This document shows, one piece after another, positions 9,056-16,992 of a stretch of 64,000 nucleotides of DNA. The notes below the pieces were generated by a model, which was not told where the DNA came from, ran no database searches, and saw only the letters and a list, made by a program, of their open reading frames with translations. The position numbers and the translations under genes are program-made. The first letter of the stretch is position 1. Each line of letters starts with the position of its first letter. This DNA is from CBFHOS01 sp965657645 (GTDB lineage Bacteria; Pseudomonadota; Alphaproteobacteria; Puniceispirillales; Puniceispirillaceae), in NCBI GenBank assembly GCA_965657645.1, contig CBFHOS010000001.1, forward strand, positions 186,001 through 250,000. Reading direction: 5' to 3'.

Positions 9056-9433
9056 ATGTCTAAGCCACGCCCTCTTTCACCGCATTTGCAAGTCTACCGT
9101 CCGCAAATGACCTCAATGCTCTCCATCGCGCACCGCGCAACGGGTGTTGTGCTATCGACGGGCACTTTGCTTTTATGCGCATGGCTTGTTTCCCTGTCTA
9201 TGGGCGCCGATAGCTATGCCACCATGTCCGGATTGCTGGCGCACCCCTTGGGTCAATTTGTCCTATTCGGTTATTCGGTGGCTTTGATCTATCATGCTAT
9301 GAATGGCATTCGGCATCTTGGCTGGGATTTAGGTTTTGGCCTAACCCTACCGCTTGTATATCGCAATGCTTATATAGTCCTTATCGCGAGTGTCGTTTTG
9401 ACAGTGGCGCTATGGGCTATGGTTTGGTTTTAG
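9056..9433 (+). CDS. sdhC: Succinate dehydrogenase cytochrome b556 subunit
   Basis: Membrane anchor of complex II that binds heme b and ubiquinone. The SdhC signature is clear: RPLSPHLQVYRPQMTSMLSIAHRATG at the N-terminus and the heme-His region YHAMNGIRHLGWDLG at about residue 83. Three hydrophobic segments follow the family pattern. ATG 9056, five bases after GAGG, is chosen over ATG 9038 (125 residues). First gene of sdhCDAB. Confidence 0.95.
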   Translation: MSKPRPLSPHLQVYRPQMTSMLSIAHRATGVVLSTGTLLLCAWLVSLSMGADSYATMSGLLAHPLGQFVLFGYSVALIYHAMNGIRHLGWDLGFGLTLPLVYRNAYIVLIASVVLTVALWAMVWF

Positions 9434-9448
9434 GGGGCGAATGATCTG

Positions 9449-9814
9449 ATGGCTGAATTTCCTGCCGGCATTTCTCACCGCCGCCGTATTTCGGGGGTTT
9501 CGCATTGGCGTTGGCAACGCTTTAGCGCTGTCGCTGTATTGGCGTTGATGTCGTATTTTACGATCCTGCTCGCGACTATGGGTGGTCTTGATTATGATTC
9601 GGCAACTGCGCTTATTGCCAAGCCGTATAATGCTATCGCTCTGGCTATTTTGCTGGTTGTTGGCTTGTACCATGCCGCGCTTGGCATCGAGGTGGTGATC
9701 GAGGATTATGTATCGCTCCAACGCGGTCGCCGGATGTTTATTATGTTGGTCAAATTTGACCTGTTCGTTATTGGCCTTATTAGCCTGTGGGCTTTGGCCA
9801 AAATAGCTCTTTAG
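9449..9814 (+). CDS. sdhD: Succinate dehydrogenase hydrophobic membrane anchor subunit
   Basis: Second membrane anchor of complex II. It is a 121-residue protein with a basic N-terminus (ISHRRRISGVSHWRWQR), three membrane segments and YHAALGIEVVIEDYV, which holds the heme-ligand His region of alphaproteobacterial SdhD. It lies 15 bases after sdhC and 54 bases before sdhA. Sequence conservation of this subunit is low, so the call rests mostly on position. Confidence 0.93.
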   Translation: MAEFPAGISHRRRISGVSHWRWQRFSAVAVLALMSYFTILLATMGGLDYDSATALIAKPYNAIALAILLVVGLYHAALGIEVVIEDYVSLQRGRRMFIMLVKFDLFVIGLISLWALAKIAL

Positions 9815-9868
9815 AGGGCACCCGGACCAGTTTGGTATTGCCGGGAAGTGGGAAGCAAAGGGTAGGTT

Positions 9869-11659
9869 ATGGCTGCATATGAAATTACCGATCACTATTA
9901 TGATGTCGTCGTTGTCGGTGCTGGTGGTGCTGGCTTGCGGGCCACATTGGGCATGGCCGCGGGTGGTTTGAAAACAGCCTGTGTTACCAAGGTGTTTCCA
10001 ACACGCTCGCACACAGTGGCGGCGCAGGGCGGTATCGGCGCGGCGCTAAACAACATGGGTGAAGGCGATAATTGGCAGTATCATATGTATGACACGGTCA
10101 AGGGATCGGACTGGCTCGGTGATCAAGACGCCATTGAATATATGTGCCGTAATGCGATTCCATCGGTTATCGAGTTGGAAAATTACGGTGTTCCCTTCTC
10201 GCGGACTGATGAGGGCAAGATTTACCAGCGTCCGTTCGGTGGTCACACTCTTGATTACGGCAAATCAATGGCCCGGCGCGCCTGTGCGGCGGCTGACCGG
10301 ACTGGCCATGCGATTTTGCACACACTGTACCAGCAATGTCTGAAATATCAGGCTGAGTTCCATATCGAATATTTCGCCCTCGATCTGTTGATGAATGAAG
10401 ATGGTGAATGTGCCGGTATCATTGCGCTGTGCATGGAAGATGGCAGCTTGCACCGTTTCTGGGGCCAGCAGACCGTATTGGCGACAGGTGGTTATGGCCG
10501 CGTCTATTTCTCTTGTACATCAGCCCACACATGCACCGGTGATGGCAATGCGATGGCGCTACGCGCTGGCTTGCCGTTGCAGGATATGGAGTTTGTCCAG
10601 TTCCACCCAACCGGCGTTTATGGCGCTGGCGTTCTGATCACAGAGGGTGCGCGCGGTGAAGGTGGCTACCTCACCAATAGCGAAGGCGAGCGCTTTATGG
10701 AGCGGTTTGCCCCAACCGCCAAGGATCTGGCCAGCCGCGATGTGGTGAGCCGGGCGATGACCATCGAAATTAACGAGGGTCGCGGTGTTGGTCCAAACAA
10801 AGACCATATCATGTTGCACCTAGAGCATATTGATGCTGAAACCCTGCATAAACGGCTTCCGGGCATTACCGAAACCGCCCAGATTTTCTGTGGTGTTGAT
10901 GTCACGCGAGAGCCAATTCCGGTATTGCCGACAGTCCATTATAATATGGGCGGCATTCCAACAAACTATAATGGCGAGGTGATTTCCCCGAGCAATGGCA
11001 ATGAAAACGCCACGGTTCCGGGGTTGATGGCGATCGGCGAGGCCGCGTGTGTATCGGTTCATGGCGCCAATCGTTTGGGTACAAATTCGTTGTTGGATAT
11101 TGTTGTGTTTGGCCGTGCGGCGGCGCATCAGGCAACAAAATTGCTAACCCCGGGCGCGGCCCCGAAAGAGGCCCCGCAATCAGCGACCGACAAGGCATTG
11201 GATCGTTTTGATCGCATGCGTCATGCCAATGGTGATGCCAGCGCCGCTGGGATCCGTTTGGAAATGCAGCATGTGATGCAGCGTCATGCGGCGGTGTTCC
11301 GCTCGTCTCAATCATTGAGCGATGGTGTTTCAAACATGGACAAAGTCGCCGCAAAGATGGCGAATATCGGTGTGAAGGATCAATCATTGATCTGGAACAC
11401 GGATCTGGTCGAGGCGTTGGAGCTGGATAATCTGGTTGGTCAGGCGCTTGTCACCATCCGGTCAGCCGCCCAGCGTGAGGAATCACGCGGCGCCCATGCG
11501 CATGAGGATTGGCCAGAGCGTGACGACGAAAACTGGATGAAGCATACGGTCATGCGGCTTGACGAAAAGAACAATTCGGAGCTGTCATACCGCGGCGTTA
11601 TTATGAATACGCTGAGCAACGATGTGGCGCCAATTCCGCCAGCACCACGCGTATATTAG
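9869..11659 (+). CDS. sdhA: Succinate dehydrogenase flavoprotein subunit
   Basis: Catalytic subunit of complex II; oxidises succinate to fumarate with covalent FAD. It has the Rossmann motif VVVGAGGAGLRATLG, the FAD-linking His48 in TRSHTVAAQGGIGA, the active-site loop FHPTGVYGAGVLITEGARGEGG, and GEAACVSVHGANRLGTNSLL. At 596 residues it has the expected length. A ribosome-binding site (GGGTAGG) precedes the ATG, and sdhB follows 16 bases after its stop. Confidence 0.98.
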   Translation: MAAYEITDHYYDVVVVGAGGAGLRATLGMAAGGLKTACVTKVFPTRSHTVAAQGGIGAALNNMGEGDNWQYHMYDTVKGSDWLGDQDAIEYMCRNAIPSVIELENYGVPFSRTDEGKIYQRPFGGHTLDYGKSMARRACAAADRTGHAILHTLYQQCLKYQAEFHIEYFALDLLMNEDGECAGIIALCMEDGSLHRFWGQQTVLATGGYGRVYFSCTSAHTCTGDGNAMALRAGLPLQDMEFVQFHPTGVYGAGVLITEGARGEGGYLTNSEGERFMERFAPTAKDLASRDVVSRAMTIEINEGRGVGPNKDHIMLHLEHIDAETLHKRLPGITETAQIFCGVDVTREPIPVLPTVHYNMGGIPTNYNGEVISPSNGNENATVPGLMAIGEAACVSVHGANRLGTNSLLDIVVFGRAAAHQATKLLTPGAAPKEAPQSATDKALDRFDRMRHANGDASAAGIRLEMQHVMQRHAAVFRSSQSLSDGVSNMDKVAAKMANIGVKDQSLIWNTDLVEALELDNLVGQALVTIRSAAQREESRGAHAHEDWPERDDENWMKHTVMRLDEKNNSELSYRGVIMNTLSNDVAPIPPAPRVY

Positions 11660-11675
11660 GATAATCGAGGAACAA

Positions 11676-12452
11676 ATGGCTGAGTTTACGCTTCCAAAAA
11701 ATTCCAAAATGACCAAGGGCACAACCTACAAGGCGGCGCCCGAGGCCACCGATGTACGCACGTTCCAGATTTACCGCTGGTCGCCAGATGATGATGCGAC
11801 CCCGCATATCGATAGTTTTGAAATTGATCTGGATGATTGTGGCCCGATGGTTCTGGACGCGTTGATCAAGATCAAGGGCGAGCAGGATAGCAGCCTAACC
11901 TTCCGGCGGTCATGCCGTGAGGGCATTTGTGGTTCCTGTTCGATGAATATTGACGGCACCAACACGCTTGCCTGTCTTAAATCGATCAAGGATGTGAAAG
12001 GTGATGTAAAGATCTTTCCTCTGCCGCATATGCCTGTGGTGAAGGATCTTGTTCCCGATCTTAGCAATGCCTACCGCCAGCTTACCGCCATTGAACCATG
12101 GCTAAAGACCAAGGAAGATGCACCCGCCGGTGAAGAGCGCCGCCAATCGCCAAAAGAGCGCGAAGAGCTCGATGGTCTATGGGAATGCGTGCTGTGCTTT
12201 AGCTGTTCAACCGCCTGTCCTAGCTATTGGTGGAATAGTGAAGAATATCTTGGGCCAGCGGTGTTGTTGCAGGCCTATCGCTGGGTGGCTGATAGCCGTG
12301 ATGATCATACCGAGGAACGCCTTGATGCGCTGGATGATAGCTTTGCGCTATATCGCTGTCACACCATCATGAACTGTGCGAAAACCTGTCCAAAGGGGCT
12401 AAATCCGGGCAAGGCAATCGCTAGCATCAAGACCAAACTAGCGGCACGTTAG
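11676..12452 (+). CDS. sdhB: Succinate dehydrogenase iron-sulfur subunit
   Basis: Carries electrons from FAD to quinone through three Fe-S clusters. The [2Fe-2S] ligands are in SCREGICGSC plus NTLACL, and the [4Fe-4S]/[3Fe-4S] ligands in CVLCFSCSTACPSYWWN and CHTIMNCAKTCPKGLNP. The frame is open from 11622 inside sdhA, but ATG 11676 behind CGAGG gives the normal 258 residues. Last gene of sdhCDAB. Confidence 0.98.
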   Translation: MAEFTLPKNSKMTKGTTYKAAPEATDVRTFQIYRWSPDDDATPHIDSFEIDLDDCGPMVLDALIKIKGEQDSSLTFRRSCREGICGSCSMNIDGTNTLACLKSIKDVKGDVKIFPLPHMPVVKDLVPDLSNAYRQLTAIEPWLKTKEDAPAGEERRQSPKEREELDGLWECVLCFSCSTACPSYWWNSEEYLGPAVLLQAYRWVADSRDDHTEERLDALDDSFALYRCHTIMNCAKTCPKGLNPGKAIASIKTKLAAR

Positions 12453-12549
12453 GTGTATTATTGGCCGGTTGGCTGATGTGCAACATGTTTGAACTGCTGG
12501 TGAAATTGGGTTAGCGTCTTGGCTATCCTTTTGTGCGGTCCTGAGGCTA

Positions 12550-13668
12550 ATGCCCGATAAAACCACCTATCCATCCCAATTACTGCAAGCGCGCATCGAT
12601 CGTGGCGAGTTGAAATTCGACTCCGGCCAAGCACAGATGGCGACCGCGCTCGATCAATTGGTTGATGTGATTGCGGCGCGCGGGCGGCGTAGCTGGATTG
12701 GTGGCTTGCTTGCACGCAGGCGGAATGCCGACGATGGCGATATGGGCCTATATATCTATGGCGGGGTTGGTCGCGGCAAAACCATGCTGATGGATATGTT
12801 TTATAGCGCCCTGCCCGAGGGGCGCGCGCATCCTCGCAAATGGAGGCTACATTTTCATGATTTCATGGTTCTGGCGCAGGATTTAATTCACAGCGCCCGC
12901 CAAAAGGATGCCGATGATCCGATTGAGGATGCCGCCAACGCCTTGGCCGATAAAGGACAGGTGGTCTGTTTTGACGAGATGGAGGTGCGCGACATTGCCG
13001 ATGCGATGATACTCGCGCGGTTGTTTACAAAGATGCTCGATCGCGGGGTCATTGTGGTTGCGACCTCAAATCGCCATGCGGATGATCTTTATAAAAATGG
13101 CCTGCACCGCGATCGTTTTCTGCCCTTTATCGAACTATTGAAACAGCGGTGCCGGATGGTTGAGATTGCCGATGGTGATGATTGGCGCGGTGCGGTTCTG
13201 GCGCAATTGCCGGCATGGTATGAAATCGATGCATCGGCTGGCGATTCTAAAACGATGGCGGCGCTGGATGTGGCATTTGATGAATTGCGCGCCGGTGTAC
13301 CGGTGGCTAGCGAAACCATAAAGGTCGCTGGCCGTGACATTGTCATAGCCAAGGCCGCGGGTGACGTGGCGATGGTCATGTTTGAGGATTTGTGCGATGT
13401 GCCGTTGGCGGCGCGTGATTATCTGGCGATTGCGGGCCGGTTTGCTGGATTGGTAATGGTTGGTATTCCGCGCTTTGACGAGCGCAATGAACATACAGCG
13501 CGCCGGTTCATGTGGTTGATCGATGCGTTATATGACCGTGGGCGCTTTATTATCGCCTCGGCGCATGGCCCGATCGACGATCTTTATCACGGCCATCAAT
13601 TTGCTTTTGAGTTTTCCCGCACGATGTCGCGTCTTGGCGAGATGACCCGCCGTGGTAAATTGTCTTAG
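12550..13668 (+). CDS. zapE: Cell division ATPase ZapE (AFG1 family)
   Basis: AFG1/LACE1-like P-loop ATPase; in E. coli ZapE acts at the Z ring, and mitochondrial relatives handle respiratory-chain subunits. Walker A is YGGVGRGKTMLMD at about residue 75, Walker B VVCFDEMEVRDIADA at about 140, followed by VIVVATSNRHADDLYKNGL. It has 372 residues, normal for the family. It lies between sdhB and mdh in the same direction, as in many alphaproteobacteria. The role here is inferred from family and context. Confidence 0.92.
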   Translation: MPDKTTYPSQLLQARIDRGELKFDSGQAQMATALDQLVDVIAARGRRSWIGGLLARRRNADDGDMGLYIYGGVGRGKTMLMDMFYSALPEGRAHPRKWRLHFHDFMVLAQDLIHSARQKDADDPIEDAANALADKGQVVCFDEMEVRDIADAMILARLFTKMLDRGVIVVATSNRHADDLYKNGLHRDRFLPFIELLKQRCRMVEIADGDDWRGAVLAQLPAWYEIDASAGDSKTMAALDVAFDELRAGVPVASETIKVAGRDIVIAKAAGDVAMVMFEDLCDVPLAARDYLAIAGRFAGLVMVGIPRFDERNEHTARRFMWLIDALYDRGRFIIASAHGPIDDLYHGHQFAFEFSRTMSRLGEMTRRGKLS

Positions 13669-13828
13669 ACGGACGGTTAAAACCAATATTCCTACCGATA
13701 TTGCGGCTTAAGCCTTGTAACAGAGGCCAAATTTTTGTAAACCCAGCAACATCAAAGGCATGTTCTGACTTGGTTTGTTACAGACCGCTTCCAGCACTGC
13801 CGTTCATTGTAAAAACCGGAACTTTATC

Positions 13829-14779
13829 ATGGCACGAAATAAGATATCTCTTGTGGGCGCTGGCAATATTGGCGGCACTCTGGCCCTTTTAGCGGGTCTT
13901 AAGGAATTAGGCGACGTCACTCTGTTTGACATTGCTGAAGGCATCCCCCAGGGCAAAGCGCTCGATATCGCCCAGGCCGCCCCGATTGAGGGCTTTGACT
14001 CGGTTGTTAGCGGTACTAATGACTATGCTGATCTTGCTGGCAGTGACGTGGTTATCGTGACCGCAGGTGTTGCCCGCAAGCCGGGTATGAGCCGTGATGA
14101 TTTGATCGGTATCAACACCAATGTGATGAAACAGGTTGGCGCTGGCATTAAAGAAAACTGCCCGGGCGCTTTTGTGATCTGCATCACTAACCCGCTTGAC
14201 GTTATGGTTGGCGTTCTCCAGCGTGCGTCTGGTTTGCCGCAAAGCCATGTTGTTGGTATGGCTGGCGTGCTCGACTCGGCCCGCTTCCGCTATTTCCTCG
14301 CCGAAGAATTTGCCGTTTCTGTTGAAGATGTAACGGCCTTTGTTCTTGGTGGTCACGGCGACACAATGGTGCCGCTGGTACGTTATTCTGCGGTTGCTGG
14401 TATTCCTGTTCCTGACCTTATCAAGATGGGATGGTCGAGCGAGGCAAAGATTGCCGAGATCGTCCAGCGTACACGCGATGGCGGTGCAGAGATTGTTGGC
14501 CTGTTGAAAACTGGTTCAGCATTCTACGCACCAGCATCATCAGCCATTGAAATGGCCGAGGCATTTTTGAAAGACAAAAAGCGGGTGCTACCATGCGCCG
14601 CCTATGTTGATGGTGCCTATGGTCTGAACGGCCTCTATGTTGGCGTGCCGGTTGTCCTTGGTGGCAACGGTGTGGAGCGCGTTGTTGAAATTGCGCTTAA
14701 CGCTGAAGAACAGGCAATGTTTGATAATTCGGTGGCTGCGGTCGAAGCTTTGAACGAAATCGTTGCTGGTTTGGAATAA
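13829..14779 (+). CDS. mdh: Malate dehydrogenase, LDH-like type
   Basis: Interconverts malate and oxaloacetate with NAD. NAD fold ISLVGAGNIGGTLA at the N-terminus, substrate loop VARKPGMSRDDL, CITNPLDVMV, and the catalytic His in LGGHGDTMVPLV. ATG 13829 gives 316 residues; in-frame codons up to 13775 are not family-like. The gene is followed at eight bases by a strong hairpin terminator, so it ends one transcription unit of the TCA block. Confidence 0.97.
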   Translation: MARNKISLVGAGNIGGTLALLAGLKELGDVTLFDIAEGIPQGKALDIAQAAPIEGFDSVVSGTNDYADLAGSDVVIVTAGVARKPGMSRDDLIGINTNVMKQVGAGIKENCPGAFVICITNPLDVMVGVLQRASGLPQSHVVGMAGVLDSARFRYFLAEEFAVSVEDVTAFVLGGHGDTMVPLVRYSAVAGIPVPDLIKMGWSSEAKIAEIVQRTRDGGAEIVGLLKTGSAFYAPASSAIEMAEAFLKDKKRVLPCAAYVDGAYGLNGLYVGVPVVLGGNGVERVVEIALNAEEQAMFDNSVAAVEALNEIVAGLE

Positions 14780-14786
14780 TTTAGAT

Positions 14787-14811
14787 GAGCGGGTTTTACC
14801 CGCTCTTTTTT
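14787..14811 (+). terminator. Rho-independent terminator after mdh
   Basis: An 8-bp perfect stem (GAGCGGGT / ACCCGCTC) with a TTT loop is followed directly by six T. It is the clearest intrinsic terminator in the window. It separates mdh from sucC, whose ATG is 40 bases further on. Confidence 0.9.
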
Positions 14812-14850
14812 ATCTGTACCCCGATTGGGGTTTCTTTGGAGATTGTTTGA

Positions 14851-16011
14851 ATGAATATTCATGAGCATCAGGCCAAAACATTGCTTGGCGAATTTGGCGT
14901 GCCGGTTCCAAAGGGAACGGCCGTGTTTTCGGCAGATGATGCTGTGGCCGCGGCCGATAAACTCGGCGGTCCGGTTTATGTGGTTAAGGCGCAAATTCAT
15001 GCCGGTGGCCGTGGTAAGGCTGGCGGCGTAAAGGTCGTTAAATCTACCGACGAAGTGCGGGAAATCGCCACTGAGCTTTTGGGCAAAACATTGATAACGC
15101 ACCAGACCGGCCCTGAAGGCCGCGAGGTTCGCCGGCTCTATGTCGAGGATGGATGCGATATTGCTGAGGAGCTATATCTGTCACTCTTGGTTGACCGTGG
15201 TAATAGCCGGGTAACCTTTATCGCATCGAGTGAAGGCGGCATGGATATTGAAGAAGTTGCCGCTAACGAGCCTGACAAAATTCTGTCGCTTGGAATTGAT
15301 CCGGCAACTGGACTCCAGCCACATCATGTGCGCCGTATTGCCGGTATTCTTGGATTGTCTGGTGCCACCGCTAAACAGCTTCCTGCATTTCTAAAGAGCC
15401 TATACACAGCATTTTGTGATCTGGATGCCAGCCTTGTTGAGATTAACCCGCTGGTTGTTACCGGTGCGGGTGATCTGTTGGCGCTTGATGCCAAGATGAG
15501 CTTTGATTCAAACGCACTATATCGTCACCCAAAGGTGATGGAATTGCGTGACCTGAGCGAAGAAGATCCAGCCGAGGTTAAAGCATCTGAATTTGATCTT
15601 AACTATATCAAGCTCGATGGCGATATTGGTTGCATGGTCAATGGCGCGGGTTTGGCGATGGCGACTATGGATATTATCCAGCTAAATGGTGCGTCACCTG
15701 CCAACTTCCTTGATGTTGGCGGCGGTGCAACCGCAGAGCGTGTGACCGAGGCATTCAAAATCATTCTGTCTGATGACAATGTCAAAGGCATCTTGGTGAA
15801 TATCTTTGGCGGTATCATGCGGTGTGACATTATCGCCGAAGGTGTGGTTTCAGCGGCGCGGACACTTGGCCTGACCAAGCCGCTCGTGGTTCGCCTTGAA
15901 GGTACAAATGTTGAAGAAGGTAAACGTATCATGGCCGAATCTGGTCTTGATATTATCCCAGCAGACAATTTGGCGGACGCTGCTGCCAAAATTGTCGCGG
16001 CAATCAAATAA
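14851..16011 (+). CDS. sucC: Succinyl-CoA synthetase beta subunit (ADP-forming)
   Basis: ATP-grasp subunit of the TCA enzyme making succinate plus ATP. It starts MNIHEHQAKTLLGEFGVPVP and shows VKAQIHAGGRGKAGGVKV, SLVEINPLVV, LDVGGGATAE and ILVNIFGGIMRCD, all diagnostic; 386 residues. A GGAGA sequence precedes the ATG. sucD follows 11 bases downstream. Confidence 0.97.
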   Translation: MNIHEHQAKTLLGEFGVPVPKGTAVFSADDAVAAADKLGGPVYVVKAQIHAGGRGKAGGVKVVKSTDEVREIATELLGKTLITHQTGPEGREVRRLYVEDGCDIAEELYLSLLVDRGNSRVTFIASSEGGMDIEEVAANEPDKILSLGIDPATGLQPHHVRRIAGILGLSGATAKQLPAFLKSLYTAFCDLDASLVEINPLVVTGAGDLLALDAKMSFDSNALYRHPKVMELRDLSEEDPAEVKASEFDLNYIKLDGDIGCMVNGAGLAMATMDIIQLNGASPANFLDVGGGATAERVTEAFKIILSDDNVKGILVNIFGGIMRCDIIAEGVVSAARTLGLTKPLVVRLEGTNVEEGKRIMAESGLDIIPADNLADAAAKIVAAIK

Positions 16012-16022
16012 GCGAGGGTAGC

Positions 16023-16901
16023 ATGTCAGTCTTAGTTAATAAGGAAACCCGGGTGATTTGCCAGGGATTTACCGGCGCTCAGGGAACCTTCCATTCAGAG
16101 CAAGCCATTGCCTATGGCACCAACATGGTCGGCGGTGTTACGCCGGGCAAAGGCGGTCAAACCCATCTGGATTTGCCGGTTTTCAATTCTGTTGCCGATG
16201 CGATGGCCGCAACCGATGCTAATGCGTCGGTTATCTATGTGCCGCCGCCATTTGCCGCTGATTCTATTCTAGAGGCAATCGATGCGGGCATGCCGCTAAT
16301 CATCTGTATCACCGAGGGCATTCCAGTGCTTGATATGGTGCGGGTAAAGCGGGCGCTGGACGCTAGCAACAGCCGTCTTATCGGGCCTAATTGTCCGGGT
16401 ATCATTACCCCGGGCGAATGCAAGATCGGTATTATGCCGGGCCATATTCACCGTCCGGGCAAGGTCGGTATTGTGTCGCGTTCGGGAACATTGACCTATG
16501 AGGCGGTGGCGCAAACAACGGCGGCTGGTCTTGGTCAATCCACCTGTATTGGTATTGGCGGCGATCCGGTGAATGGTACGGACTTCATCGATTGTTTGAA
16601 GATGTTTTTGGCTGATGATCAAACCGAAGCCATCGTCATGATTGGCGAGATTGGTGGTTCAGCCGAGGAAGAGGCCGCGGCCTTTTATGCGGCCCAGCCT
16701 AATCAAAAGCCAATCGCCGGATTTATTGCGGGTCAAACGGCACCTCCGGGTCGGCGCATGGGCCATGCTGGTGCGATCGTTAGCGGTGGTAGCGGTGCGG
16801 CGGTTGATAAGATTGCGGCGATGGAAGCGGCAGGCTTTGAAATGGCCCCCTCACCGGCCGGACTTGGTGATGCGGTGATGCGGGCAATTGCAAAGGCTTA
16901 A
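16023..16901 (+). CDS. sucD: Succinyl-CoA synthetase alpha subunit
   Basis: CoA-binding subunit carrying the phosphohistidine. Motifs: CQGFTGAQGTFHSEQAI at the N-terminus, GPNCPGIITPGECKIGIMPG, SRSGTLTYEAV, and the active-site His in GHAGAIVSGGSGAA at about residue 247. It has 292 residues. A ribosome-binding site (GCGAGGGTAGC) lies in the short gap after sucC. Confidence 0.97.
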   Translation: MSVLVNKETRVICQGFTGAQGTFHSEQAIAYGTNMVGGVTPGKGGQTHLDLPVFNSVADAMAATDANASVIYVPPPFAADSILEAIDAGMPLIICITEGIPVLDMVRVKRALDASNSRLIGPNCPGIITPGECKIGIMPGHIHRPGKVGIVSRSGTLTYEAVAQTTAAGLGQSTCIGIGGDPVNGTDFIDCLKMFLADDQTEAIVMIGEIGGSAEEEAAAFYAAQPNQKPIAGFIAGQTAPPGRRMGHAGAIVSGGSGAAVDKIAAMEAAGFEMAPSPAGLGDAVMRAIAKA

Positions 16902-16992
16902 CAATTTGATGCTTATCGGCTTGAATTAACCCAAATTGGGCATAGACTGATGGTCGGCGCGTTCTAGTTGGTTGGGAAAATGGATAGTAACG

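Noticed and set aside
16902..16992. Terminator between sucD and sucA
   Set aside because: Only a short palindrome (CCCAAATTGGG) without a T run is present.
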